A stretch of DNA of 10,953 nt from Flavobacterium sp. (GCA_030682755.1 JAUXNR010000208.1:1-10953); one strand, 5' to 3'. Shown: positions 1-5,633, counted from the stretch's first letter. Numbers and translations are program-made. Notes: generated by a model not told the origin, from the sequence alone.

Positions 1-764
1 TGCCAAGTTTTACCTTCAAACGTTTCTCTTTTCAAATCGGAATCGGTGTGGACTACTACTCGACTTCCTTGTTGCTTCACGACATCAACTTCTTGCTCAC
101 AGAAATCACGAATTCCTACTTGAACAATTTTTGAAATATGTGGAATTTGTAACGCATTATACATGATAGACGCATGCGAATAGGTGAAACCTTCGTAAGC
201 AATTCTAAAATCCATGTGAGCATCTAAATGTAGAATTCCAAAATTTTCGTGTTTTTCTGCTAAAGCTTGATAATATCCAAGTGGTGTACTGTGGTCGCCT
301 CCCAACAAAACCACTTTTTTACCGTAATTCAACCAATGTAATGTTTTTTCACGAACGGCTTCCACCATGTCGGAACACGCGTAATTGATTTTATCTAAAT
401 CTTTTTGCAAACCGGGATGGTGTTCTATAACTGTGCCGCTTTCTAAGGCTTCAATGATTGGTGCCGCTTTCTTTTTATACTTTCTTGAATTCTTTTTGAC
501 ACCTTTTGGCGATTCGTCTAAAAAGATGCCCAATTTCCACAATTCGGGAAATTCTTGATGATTTAAATCTACTTGAAAAGAAGCGTCTAAAATGGCTTCC
601 GGACCTTTTGAAGCCCCGGAACCGTAGCTAACGGTTACTTCCCATGGCACAGGGATTACGATGATTTCGCTCTCTTCAATGGAAAACGGTAAGCCGAAAA
701 TGGTGGCATCGGCCAAACCGGGTTGGCTGGGGTCGAAGGTTTTGAGTATTTCTTGTTTAGTCAT
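1..764 (-). CDS. Arginase/agmatinase-family ureohydrolase, C-terminus cut by window edge
   Basis: The frame opens at an ATG at 764 and stays open to the left edge, giving 254 residues without a stop. The family hydrolyses guanidino compounds (arginine, agmatine, formiminoglutamate) to release urea or formamide, using two Mn ions in the cytoplasm. Visible metal-ligand motifs are GGDHS (H158) and DAHMD (D181, H183, D185), in the usual order and spacing. The third ligand motif, of the DxDxxDP type, would lie beyond the window. An N-terminal segment of about 30 residues precedes the conserved core (VIPVPWEVTVSYGSGASKGP, residues 36-55). I cannot assign the substrate: agmatinase-like, arginase and formimidoylglutamase are all possible. 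The gene lies downstream of the four-helix-bundle gene, across a 98-nt repeat-filled gap. The upstream sequence shows no Shine-Dalgarno motif, as expected in Bacteroidota. Family assignment is firm; exact function is not. Confidence 0.9.
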   Translation of the reverse strand, partial: MTKQEILKTFDPSQPGLADATIFGLPFSIEESEIIVIPVPWEVTVSYGSGASKGPEAILDASFQVDLNHQEFPELWKLGIFLDESPKGVKKNSRKYKKKAAPIIEALESGTVIEHHPGLQKDLDKINYACSDMVEAVREKTLHWLNYGKKVVLLGGDHSTPLGYYQALAEKHENFGILHLDAHMDFRIAYEGFTYSHASIMYNALQIPHISKIVQVGIRDFCEQEVDVVKQQGSRVVVHTDSDLKRETFEGKTW

Positions 765-770
765 TTGTTC

Positions 771-858
771 GATTTTTGGATTGTTGGATTATTCGATTTT
801 TTGATTACTAGATTGTTTGATTGTTTGAAAAACCAGACAATATGTTAATCTAAAAATC
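771..858. repeat. Octamer-period repeat array between the ureohydrolase and four-helix-bundle genes
   Basis: On the plus strand 771-826 is seven back-to-back octamers of the form GATTNTTN (one unit reads GATTACTA). It continues through two degenerate units into units of the complementary form NNNNAATC at 843-858. The octamer register is kept across the block, so the ends can pair as a long imperfect hairpin. It fills nearly the whole gap between the two genes. A matching, better-preserved array lies on the other side of the four-helix-bundle gene (1226-1313). Confidence 0.8.
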
Positions 859-865
859 CTATTTA
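847..865. repeat. 19-bp direct repeat, copy 1 (end of the four-helix-bundle gene)
   Basis: AATCTAAAAATCCTATTTA is present here and again, identically, at 1302-1320. This copy includes the TAA stop of the four-helix-bundle gene (863-865). Identity does not continue on the gene side. On the array side it extends imperfectly for four more bases. Confidence 0.85.
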
Positions 866-1213
866 TTTTAATGTTGACATGAATTTTGATATCATCAATA
901 TAATTTTATAAAGTTCATCGGACAAACTTTTTAAATCAGAATCATTTAAATAACCAACGTCATTTGAAACCAATAATTGAGTTTCAATTTCATAACAGGA
1001 ACCTAAAGCATTTTCTAGAAAAATTAAAAAATGTTTGTTTGATGATTTTGCAGAGCCTTCGGCAATATTTGAAGGCACTGAAATGGCAGCTCTTCTTAAT
1101 TGGGTTATCAATCCGTAACGTTCTGAATCGGGAAAACTTTGCGTCACTTTGTAAATTGGTGTGCAAAACTTTCTACTTAATTTCCATATTTCTAGATCTT
1201 TGTATCTGTGCAT
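863..1213 (-). CDS. Four-helix-bundle protein (23S rRNA intervening-sequence protein family)
   Basis: This 116-residue protein has the family signature: an N-terminal YKDLEIWKLSRKF (residues 4-16), then FPDSERYGLITQLRRAAISV (27-46), SNIAEGSAKS (48-57), a third helix around FLIFLENALGSCYEIETQL (62-80), and a C-terminal helix. Length and motif order match complete members of the family (PF05635/TIGR02436). These proteins were first noticed in intervening sequences of spirochaete 23S rRNA. They are more often found as stand-alone genes, and their function is not well established. Here there is no rRNA nearby. The gene sits between kynU and the ureohydrolase, bounded on both sides by octamer repeat arrays and by a 19-bp direct repeat, which looks like an inserted cassette. 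The start is the ATG at 1213. Confidence 0.92.
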   Translation of the reverse strand: MHRYKDLEIWKLSRKFCTPIYKVTQSFPDSERYGLITQLRRAAISVPSNIAEGSAKSSNKHFLIFLENALGSCYEIETQLLVSNDVGYLNDSDLKSLSDELYKIILMISKFMSTLK

Positions 1214-1225
1214 AAATGTTATTTT

Positions 1226-1313
1226 GATTGTTCGATTTTTAGATTGTTGGATTGTAAGAACTTTCTAAAAATCTGAGAATCCAAAAATCCAACAATCTGA
1301 CAATCTAAAAATC
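1226..1313. repeat. Octamer-period inverted repeat (long hairpin) upstream of the four-helix-bundle gene
   Basis: Eleven consecutive octamers tile this block without a slip. Four are of the GATTNTTN type (1226-1257), then comes one spacer octamer (1258-1265), then six of the complementary type ending in AATC (1266-1313). The two halves pair, giving a hairpin with an 8-nt central spacer. It occupies almost all of the kynU to four-helix-bundle gap. It might act as a terminator-like structure for kynU, but it lacks a GC-rich stem, so I treat it as a repeat element. Confidence 0.85.
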
Positions 1314-1320
1314 CTATTTA
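1302..1320. repeat. 19-bp direct repeat, copy 2 (end of kynU)
   Basis: Identical to 847-865. This copy contains the TAG stop of kynU (1314-1316) and its last lysine codon. The two copies therefore supply stop codons to two different genes, in different reading frames of the same sequence. Confidence 0.85.
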
Positions 1321-2591
1321 CTAATTCCGTTCTTCAAAATCTGTCCGAATTCGTACATATCTTCAAAAGAGCAGTAGAAAGGTGCGGGTGCTAAACGGAT
1401 TACGTTTGGTTCACGCCAATCGGTGATGACACCATTTTTCATTAAATAATCAAATAAACTTCTTCCTTGTCCGTGAAGATAAACCGATAATTGACAAGCT
1501 CGTTCTTCTTGGTTTTGAGGTGTGATTATTTCAAATTCGGTTCCGTCGATTTCTTTATCAATTTCATGAAGGATAAATTCCAAATAGGCTGTTAAAAGAT
1601 TTCTTTTTTTGATTAATTTAGTCATTCCTACTTCGGCAAACATTTCTGCGGAAGCCAAGTATGGTGCTAACGACAATATTGGTAAATTACTAATTTGCCA
1701 ACCATCTGCTCCGTAAACCGGTTCAAAATTTGGCTCCATTTTAAAACGTCGTTCTTTGTTGTGACCCCACCAACCAGCAAATCGTGGAAGTTCAAAATCG
1801 CCGTGGTGTTTTTCATGAATAAAGCAACCCGAAGCATTTCCGGGGCCTGAATTCATGTATTTGTAACTGCACCAACAAGCGAAATCAACATTCCAATCAT
1901 GCAATTGTAATTCAATGTTTCCGGCGGCATGAGCCAAATCCCAGCCAACAAAAGCTCCTGTTTTTTGAGCGGCTTCTGTTATGGTTTTGATGTCAAAAAC
2001 TTGCCCGGTGTAATAATTTACTCCACCGATTAATACTAGTGCTAATTCGTCGCCTACTTCTTCAATTTTGGCTAAAATATCTTCGTGACGGATGTTGTGT
2101 TCACCTTCTCTTCGTTTGATTTCGATAATGGCATCGCTAGGATTGAATCCATGAAATTTTACCTGACTTTGAAACATGTATTGGTCAGATGGAAATGCTT
2201 TTTCTTCGCAAATGATTTTGTATTTTTTTTCAGTGGGTTGATAGAAGGAAACCATCATCAAGTGAAGATTCACAGTAAGCGTGTTCATCACTGTTATTTC
2301 GGATGGTTTTGCTCCTACTATTTCACTTAATGGAATGGCAAATCGTTCGTGGTAATCCCACCAAGGTTTATCGGCATAAAAGTGACCTTCTACGGCGAGG
2401 CGTGCCCAGTCGCTCATGACTTCATCAACATAGGCTTTGGTTCTTTTGGGTTGTAATCCGAGTGAATTTCCCGTGAAATAAATTACATTTTTGCCATTTA
2501 TACTTGGAAAAAGAAATTCGTCACGGTACTTAAAAAGTTCGTCTTGTGCGTCTAATTGTTGTGCAAATTCGCGGGTATTTTGAAATTCCAT
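1314..2591 (-). CDS. kynU: Kynureninase (PLP-dependent)
   Basis: Kynureninase cleaves L-kynurenine to anthranilate plus alanine, and 3-hydroxykynurenine to 3-hydroxyanthranilate, in cytoplasmic tryptophan breakdown and NAD synthesis from tryptophan. The 425-residue protein matches the family length. PLP is expected on K244 in SYKYMNSGPG (242-251). GWDLAHAAGN (216-225) carries the Asp that contacts the pyridine nitrogen. Other signatures are YFTGNSLGLQP (38-48), AFPSD (132-136), WWGHN (274-278) and the C-terminal DWREPNVIRLAPAPFY (391-406). I chose the ATG at 2591. The frame stays open to 2705, but those 38 extra residues are unlike the family and run through repeat-like DNA. No other kynurenine-pathway gene is in view. 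The stop codon lies inside the 19-bp direct repeat. Confidence 0.96.
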   Translation of the reverse strand: MEFQNTREFAQQLDAQDELFKYRDEFLFPSINGKNVIYFTGNSLGLQPKRTKAYVDEVMSDWARLAVEGHFYADKPWWDYHERFAIPLSEIVGAKPSEITVMNTLTVNLHLMMVSFYQPTEKKYKIICEEKAFPSDQYMFQSQVKFHGFNPSDAIIEIKRREGEHNIRHEDILAKIEEVGDELALVLIGGVNYYTGQVFDIKTITEAAQKTGAFVGWDLAHAAGNIELQLHDWNVDFACWCSYKYMNSGPGNASGCFIHEKHHGDFELPRFAGWWGHNKERRFKMEPNFEPVYGADGWQISNLPILSLAPYLASAEMFAEVGMTKLIKKRNLLTAYLEFILHEIDKEIDGTEFEIITPQNQEERACQLSVYLHGQGRSLFDYLMKNGVITDWREPNVIRLAPAPFYCSFEDMYEFGQILKNGISK

Positions 2592-2611
2592 GCAGTTGTT
2601 TGTTTGTGGGG

Positions 2612-2619
2612 TAAAGATA
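2612..2619 (-). promoter_or_regulatory. Candidate -7 element for kynU
   Basis: On the minus strand TATCTTTA resembles the flavobacterial TAnnTTTG box and lies 20 nt ahead of the chosen kynU start, which would give a very short leader. I see no convincing TTG-type -33 element at the right distance, so this is weak. Confidence 0.3.
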
Positions 2620-2639
2620 GTAATTTTTTGGATTGTGGG

Positions 2640-2817
2640 GAAAGGTCGCAACCTGTCCGTACGATGTATTGTGTAAGGATAATTCGCAAACTGCCCGTGC
2701 AGCAAATTTTATGAAATAAGGGATGTTTTTTTGAAAATGAATTTTGAATTGGAGCACGGATTGCGTGAAGGATTGAAGCGGAAAGCCTGGCCCGTAGTTT
2801 ACGGAGGGGCACGCCCT
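2640..2817. repeat. GC-richer intergenic patch with imperfect direct repeats, possible dispersed repeat element
   Basis: The 300-nt gap between kynU and queA holds no convincing gene. It has a 17-bp imperfect direct repeat at 2646-2662 and 2684-2700 (14 of 17 identical). It also has a GC-rich end near 2785-2817 with a small palindrome, CCGTA-GTT-TACGG. The open frames through it encode Arg/Ser/His-rich peptides with no family resemblance. The GC-rich end resembles intergenic sequence I recall from other Flavobacterium genomes. That is memory, not a search. Confidence 0.45.
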
Positions 2818-2853
2818 AAAAAAAAAATCCCAACCTGAAATGATTGGGATTTT
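2818..2853 (-). terminator. Rho-independent terminator of queA
   Basis: In the minus-strand direction a perfect 10-bp stem (AAAATCCCAA pairing with TTGGGATTTT) encloses a 10-nt loop (2834-2843) and is followed by a run of T residues (the A-run at 2818-2827). It lies about 40 nt beyond the queA stop. The opposite strand has a weaker T tract, so some bidirectional activity is possible. Confidence 0.85.
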
Positions 2854-2860
2854 ATTTTAG

Positions 2861-2884
2861 AATCTGAAACAAGTTCAGATTGAC
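2861..2884. repeat. REP-like hairpin element, copy downstream of queA
   Basis: A perfect 8-bp stem, AATCTGAA with TTCAGATT, encloses the loop ACAAG and is followed by GAC. The copy inside aroA (4717-4740) has the same loop, same inner stem and same trailing GAC, but different outer stem bases that remain paired. It sits between the queA stop and its terminator. Confidence 0.8.
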
Positions 2885-2891
2885 AATATTA

Positions 2892-3941
2892 TTAAATTAT
2901 TAGCATGGCATCACCATAAGAATAGAATTTGTATTTTTCTTTGATGGCTTCTTCGTAGGCTTTTTTCATTAAATCATGTCCGCAGAAAGCCGAAATCATC
3001 ATTAAAAGTGTTGATTTTGGTGTGTGGAAATTTGTTATCATACAGTCTGCGATACTAAAATCATATGGTGGAAAGATAAATTTATTTGTCCAACCGTTAA
3101 AAGGATTTAATGTACTGTTTGAAGAAACTGAACTTTCAATTGCTCTCATTGTAGTGGTTCCGACACAACAAATTCTACTTTTTCTGGTTTTGGCGGCATT
3201 AACAATATCACATGCTTCTTGTGAAATTATCAGCTCTTCTGAGTCCATTTTGTGTTTGGATAAATCTTCTACTTCTACCGGATTGAAGGTTCCTAAGCCT
3301 ACATGCAAAGTTACTTCGGCAAAGTTTACGCCTTTAATTTCCAGTCTTTTCAACAAATGTTTTGAAAAGTGTAATCCTGCAGTTGGTGCTGCAACAGCCC
3401 CTTCAACTTTTGCATAGATGGTTTGATAACGCTCTTCATCTTCCGGAGTTACTTCTCTGTTGATGTATTTTGGAATGGGTGTTTCTCCTAAATCTCTCAG
3501 TTTTAAACGGAATTCTTCATAAGATCCATCATATAAAAAACGTAATGTTCTTCCGCGAGAGGTAGTATTATCGATCACTTCAGCGACTAACGAATCGTCA
3601 TCTCCAAAATATAATTTGTTTCCGATACGTATTTTACGAGCCGGATCTACTAACACATCCCAAAGGCGTTGTTCTGCATTTAATTCACGTAATAAAAACA
3701 CTTCAATTCTGGCTCCGGTTTTTTCTTTATTTCCATATAAACGAGCAGGAAAAACTTTGGTATTGTTCATGATCATTACATCGCCATCGTCAAAATAGTT
3801 AATGATATCTTTGAAAAGCTTGTGTTCAATTGTTTTTTTGGCTCTGTTAATTACCATTAAACGAGATTCGTCACGGTTTTCTGCAGGAAATTCAGCTAGT
3901 AATTCAGTTGGAAGATTGAATTGAAAATGAGATAATTTCAT
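2892..3941 (-). CDS. queA: S-adenosylmethionine:tRNA ribosyltransferase-isomerase
   Basis: QueA transfers and isomerises the ribose of S-adenosylmethionine onto 7-aminomethyl-7-deazaguanine at the wobble base of GUN tRNAs, giving epoxyqueuosine. The 349-residue protein is full length. Signatures in order are [20 protein letters not shown] (14-33), [14 protein letters not shown] (55-68), GETPIPKYI (152-160), [21 protein letters not shown] (172-192), [13 protein letters not shown] (210-222), [12 protein letters not shown] (258-269) and the C-terminal [14 protein letters not shown] (302-315). The start is the ATG at 3941, giving the conserved N-terminus directly. The gene looks monocistronic: a good promoter lies about 70 nt upstream and a terminator follows. 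No other queuosine gene is present in the window. Its leader carries an octamer array at 3951-3982. Confidence 0.97.
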   Translation of the reverse strand: MKLSHFQFNLPTELLAEFPAENRDESRLMVINRAKKTIEHKLFKDIINYFDDGDVMIMNNTKVFPARLYGNKEKTGARIEVFLLRELNAEQRLWDVLVDPARKIRIGNKLYFGDDDSLVAEVIDNTTSRGRTLRFLYDGSYEEFRLKLRDLGETPIPKYINREVTPEDEERYQTIYAKVEGAVAAPTAGLHFSKHLLKRLEIKGVNFAEVTLHVGLGTFNPVEVEDLSKHKMDSEELIISQEACDIVNAAKTRKSRICCVGTTTMRAIESSVSSNSTLNPFNGWTNKFIFPPYDFSIADCMITNFHTPKSTLLMMISAFCGHDLMKKAYEEAIKEKYKFYSYGDAMLII

Positions 3942-3950
3942 TTAAAAAGG

Positions 3951-3982
3951 TTTAAAAGTTTAAAGGTTTAAAAGTTTAAAGG
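3951..3982. repeat. Octamer tandem repeat TTTAAARG x4 in the queA leader
   Basis: Four exact-length units alternate TTTAAAAG, TTTAAAGG, TTTAAAAG, TTTAAAGG. They lie between the predicted promoter and the queA ATG, so they should be transcribed as part of the 5' leader. Each unit contains the palindrome TTTAAA. Confidence 0.85.
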
Positions 3983-4013
3983 TTATTCCGATAAACATTT
4001 AAAATTCAGGTGG

Positions 4014-4045
4014 CAAATATACGATTGTGAGATAGGCGTTGTCAA
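4014..4045 (-). promoter_or_regulatory. Flavobacterial-type promoter of queA
   Basis: On the minus strand a TTG (within TTGACA, 4045-4043) is followed after 21 nt by TATATTTG (4021-4014), an exact match to the TAnnTTTG box, with spacing inside the known 17-23 nt range. Transcription would start near 4008, leaving a leader of about 65 nt that contains the TTTAAARG array. Confidence 0.7.
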
Positions 4046-4074
4046 GTGTTTTGAGGTTTATTTTTAAAATAAGT

Positions 4075-4106
4075 TGCTGAGTGCCTGAGTCACTGAGTTT
4101 CTGAGA
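4075..4106. repeat. Octamer tandem repeat NNCTGAGT x4 between aroA and queA
   Basis: Four contiguous octamers read TGCTGAGT, GCCTGAGT, CACTGAGT and TTCTGAGA. They lie just after the aroA stop and upstream of the queA promoter. The core is unrelated in sequence to the other arrays but has the same period. No terminator for aroA is evident here. A 7-bp all-AT palindrome near 4059-4073 is too weak to call. Confidence 0.8.
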
Positions 4107-4114
4107 TAGTACTA

Positions 4115-5362
4115 TTATAAAATTTGAAATCCGAAGCTTTTTAAATCTTCCCAAAAAGTGGGATATGATTTTGAAACAACCTCAGCATTTTCAATTGTGA
4201 TGGGGACTTTTAGAGCTAATGGTGCGAAAGCCATGGCCATACGGTGGTCTTGGTAGGTGGCAATATTTATTGATGGAAGAATTGATTTTGATATCTCTAA
4301 AGTCAGACTATCACTTGTTACAGAAATAGTTGCTCCTAACTTTGAAAGTTCGGTTTTCAAAGCTTCCAATCTATCTGTTTCTTTAATTTTTAGGGTATGT
4401 AATCCGGTCAAGTGACATCCGATGCCTAATCCGAAGCAAGTTACCGCGATGGTTTGGGCGATATCGGGAGAGTTGTTTAGATGAAAGTTAAAAGTTGCGA
4501 GTTGCGGATTGTGGGTTTTTGAAAGTGCTATGGACTGATTGTCATTGAAAACGGTTTCAACTCCGAAACCTTTGTAAATTTCGACCAAAGCTGCATCACC
4601 TTGCAGGCTGTTTTCTTTGTAGCTTGAAAGTGTGATTTGTGTTCCGATTTCTGATAATGCGATGATAGAATACCAGTAAGATGCAGATGACCAGTCGGAT
4701 TCAACCATAATGTGAGATGCTGAAACAAGTTCAGCATGACAAACAGCTATTTTATTTCCATTAAAAGAAGTTTTAACGCCAATTTCGTTGAGCAAAGCTA
4801 AAGTCATGTTGATGTATGGGATAGATGTAATTTCACCTTCGAGAGTGAGTTCTAATCCATTTTCCAATTTTGGTGCAATTAATAATAAGGCTGATATGTA
4901 TTGACTGCTGACGTTTGCCGGAAGGGAAACTTTGTTTTGTGTTATTTTTTTTCCTTTAATTCTAATGGGTGGAAATCCTTCGTTTTCTTCATAAGTGATT
5001 TCCGTTCCAAGTTGATTTAAGGCTTCCACTAAAATTTTAATGGGTCGTTCTTTCATTCTGGATGAGCCGGTTAAAATTATTTCTCTTCCTTCTTGAATGG
5101 CAAAATACGCAGTAAGAAATCGCATAGCGGTTCCGGCATGATGCACATCAATTTGTTGCGGGTTACGGGTTTCAAGTTGCGGGTTTTGTAAAGCCTGAAT
5201 CATTACTTCACTATCATCAGAATTGGAGGTGTTTTCCAGAATAATCTTTGGATATAATGCTTGCAACAACAACAATCTGTTTGTCTCCGATTTTGAACCG
5301 GTGATTTTGAGTTGCGGGTTGCGGGTTGCGGGTTGCGGGTTGTATGAAAGATTTATATTCAT
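4115..5362 (-). CDS. aroA: 3-phosphoshikimate 1-carboxyvinyltransferase (EPSP synthase) containing in-frame repeat insertions
   Basis: AroA joins phosphoenolpyruvate to shikimate-3-phosphate, the sixth step of the shikimate pathway, in the cytoplasm. The 415-residue protein keeps the substrate-binding motifs: TGSKSETNRL (21-30), HAGTAMRFLTA (75-85), GSSRMKERPI (99-108), VSSQYISALL (151-160), NSPDIAQTIAV with the catalytic Asp (297-307), KIKETDRLEAL (325-335) and DHRMAMAFAPLAL (372-384). Four stretches are foreign to the family: NPQPATRNPQ (8-17), NPQLETRNPQ (60-69), CHAELVSASH (208-217) and NPQLATFNF (285-293). Each is the translation of a short repeat that is normally intergenic, and each falls in a variable surface region rather than an active-site motif, so the enzyme is probably functional. 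The start is the ATG at 5362. The upstream neighbour ends 49 nt away. Confidence 0.96.
   Translation of the reverse strand: MNINLSYNPQPATRNPQLKITGSKSETNRLLLLQALYPKIILENTSNSDDSEVMIQALQNPQLETRNPQQIDVHHAGTAMRFLTAYFAIQEGREIILTGSSRMKERPIKILVEALNQLGTEITYEENEGFPPIRIKGKKITQNKVSLPANVSSQYISALLLIAPKLENGLELTLEGEITSIPYINMTLALLNEIGVKTSFNGNKIAVCHAELVSASHIMVESDWSSASYWYSIIALSEIGTQITLSSYKENSLQGDAALVEIYKGFGVETVFNDNQSIALSKTHNPQLATFNFHLNNSPDIAQTIAVTCFGLGIGCHLTGLHTLKIKETDRLEALKTELSKLGATISVTSDSLTLEISKSILPSINIATYQDHRMAMAFAPLALKVPITIENAEVVSKSYPTFWEDLKSFGFQIL
4487..4517. repeat. Degenerate heptamer repeat block 3 inside aroA
   Basis: On the plus strand the units read GTTAAAA, GTTGCGA, GTTGCGG, ATTGTGG plus GTT, 31 bp in total. 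It encodes the NPQLATFNF segment of AroA. It has the same length and period as the blocks at 5155-5185 and 5311-5341 but is the most decayed. Confidence 0.65.
4717..4740. repeat. REP-like hairpin element, copy inside aroA
   Basis: A perfect 8-bp stem, ATGCTGAA with TTCAGCAT, encloses the loop ACAAG and is followed by GAC. It is read in frame within aroA as the core of CHAELVSASH, between two strands of the EPSP synthase fold and just ahead of the conserved VESDWSSASYWY segment. It pairs with the copy at 2861-2884. Confidence 0.85.
5155..5185. repeat. Heptamer repeat block 2 inside aroA
   Basis: On the plus strand the units read GTTGCGG, GTTACGG, GTTTCAA, GTTGCGG plus GTT, 31 bp in total. It encodes NPQLETRNPQ between the conserved SNSDDSEVM and IDVHHAGTAMRF segments of AroA. 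Confidence 0.8.
5311..5341. repeat. Perfect heptamer repeat block 1 near the aroA start
   Basis: Four exact GTTGCGG units plus GTT (plus strand), 31 bp with no mismatch. It encodes NPQPATRNPQ at residues 8-17, just before the conserved KITGSKSETNRL motif. The absence of mismatches suggests it is the youngest of the three blocks. Confidence 0.9.
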
Positions 5363-5390
5363 TGGATGTTTTCACTGCGTTTAAAGCATC

Positions 5391-5398
5391 CAAAGATA
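5391..5398 (-). promoter_or_regulatory. Candidate -7 element for aroA
   Basis: TATCTTTG on the minus strand matches TAnnTTTG, 28 nt ahead of the aroA ATG. No TTG lies at the expected -33 distance. A 7-bp inverted repeat (5362-5368 with 5387-5393) overlaps the leader. aroA could equally be read through from the upstream genes. Confidence 0.35.
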
Positions 5399-5411
5399 GG
5401 CTGTCCTTCGA

Positions 5412-5633
5412 TTACTCTTTACTTTTATTCGTCGTTTTTTTAGCATTTTTTACTGCATACTTCATTTTAGAAAAGATGAAAACATCAACTAAAGCCATTG
5501 CATTCGAAAAAAATATAATATAAAACCAAGGATTTGTATTTTCTTTATCAAAGAAATAAACCGATAGATAAGCAACTATGCCATAGAAAATAAGAGCTAT
5601 AAAAAAATGTATTATTTTTCGAATCCTAATCAA
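5412..5633 (-). CDS. Small two-helix membrane protein, unknown function (paralogue of next gene upstream)
   Basis: I do not recognise a named family. The 73-residue product has two hydrophobic helices (about 8-28 and 36-55), a short acidic/polar turn (DKENTNPW), and a basic tail rich in Lys. It resembles the gene immediately upstream (5644-5874): both share FYG-x(6)-YFF, an FF-x(3)-MAL-x-(D/E)-(V/I)-FIF segment and a Lys-rich cytoplasmic end, so they look like a tandem duplication. The reading frame has no ATG near its front. It opens with a TTG at 5633, 10 nt after the upstream stop, and an in-frame TGA lies just ahead. A TTG start is therefore the simplest reading. The gene is likely co-transcribed with the MazG-like and DUF3857 genes. 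Confidence 0.65.
   Translation of the reverse strand: MIRIRKIIHFFIALIFYGIVAYLSVYFFDKENTNPWFYIIFFSNAMALVDVFIFSKMKYAVKNAKKTTNKSKE

Noticed and set aside
771..1313. CRISPR-like array
   Set aside because: Units are only 8 bp, contiguous and degenerate, with no unique spacers of 25-40 bp and no cas genes.
847..1320. Classical insertion sequence around the four-helix-bundle gene
   Set aside because: There is no transposase, and the exact repeat is direct rather than terminal inverted. The inverted symmetry is within each octamer array, not at element ends.
2592..2705. N-terminal extension of kynureninase to an ATG at 2705
   Set aside because: The 38 extra residues do not look like kynureninase. 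The protein from 2591 begins with the normal EFQNTREFAQQLDAQD segment.
2552..2812. Two overlapping minus-strand open frames (75 and 86 codons) upstream of kynU
   Set aside because: They run through the repeat-like GC-richer patch, overlap the kynU N-terminus in other frames and show no family resemblance. Composition is Arg/Ser/His-rich, as expected from translating intergenic repeats.
3022..3417. Plus-strand open frame of 131 codons
   Set aside because: It lies wholly inside queA on the opposite strand and shows no recognisable domain or independent signal.
4528..4737. Minus-strand open frame beginning MLNLFQHL inside aroA
   Set aside because: Its start is the hairpin element read in another frame, and the rest is aroA out of frame.
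5362..5393. 7-bp inverted repeat just before aroA as an operator or attenuator
   Set aside because: The stem is short, the loop is 18 nt and no T tract follows. It is too weak to call on its own.
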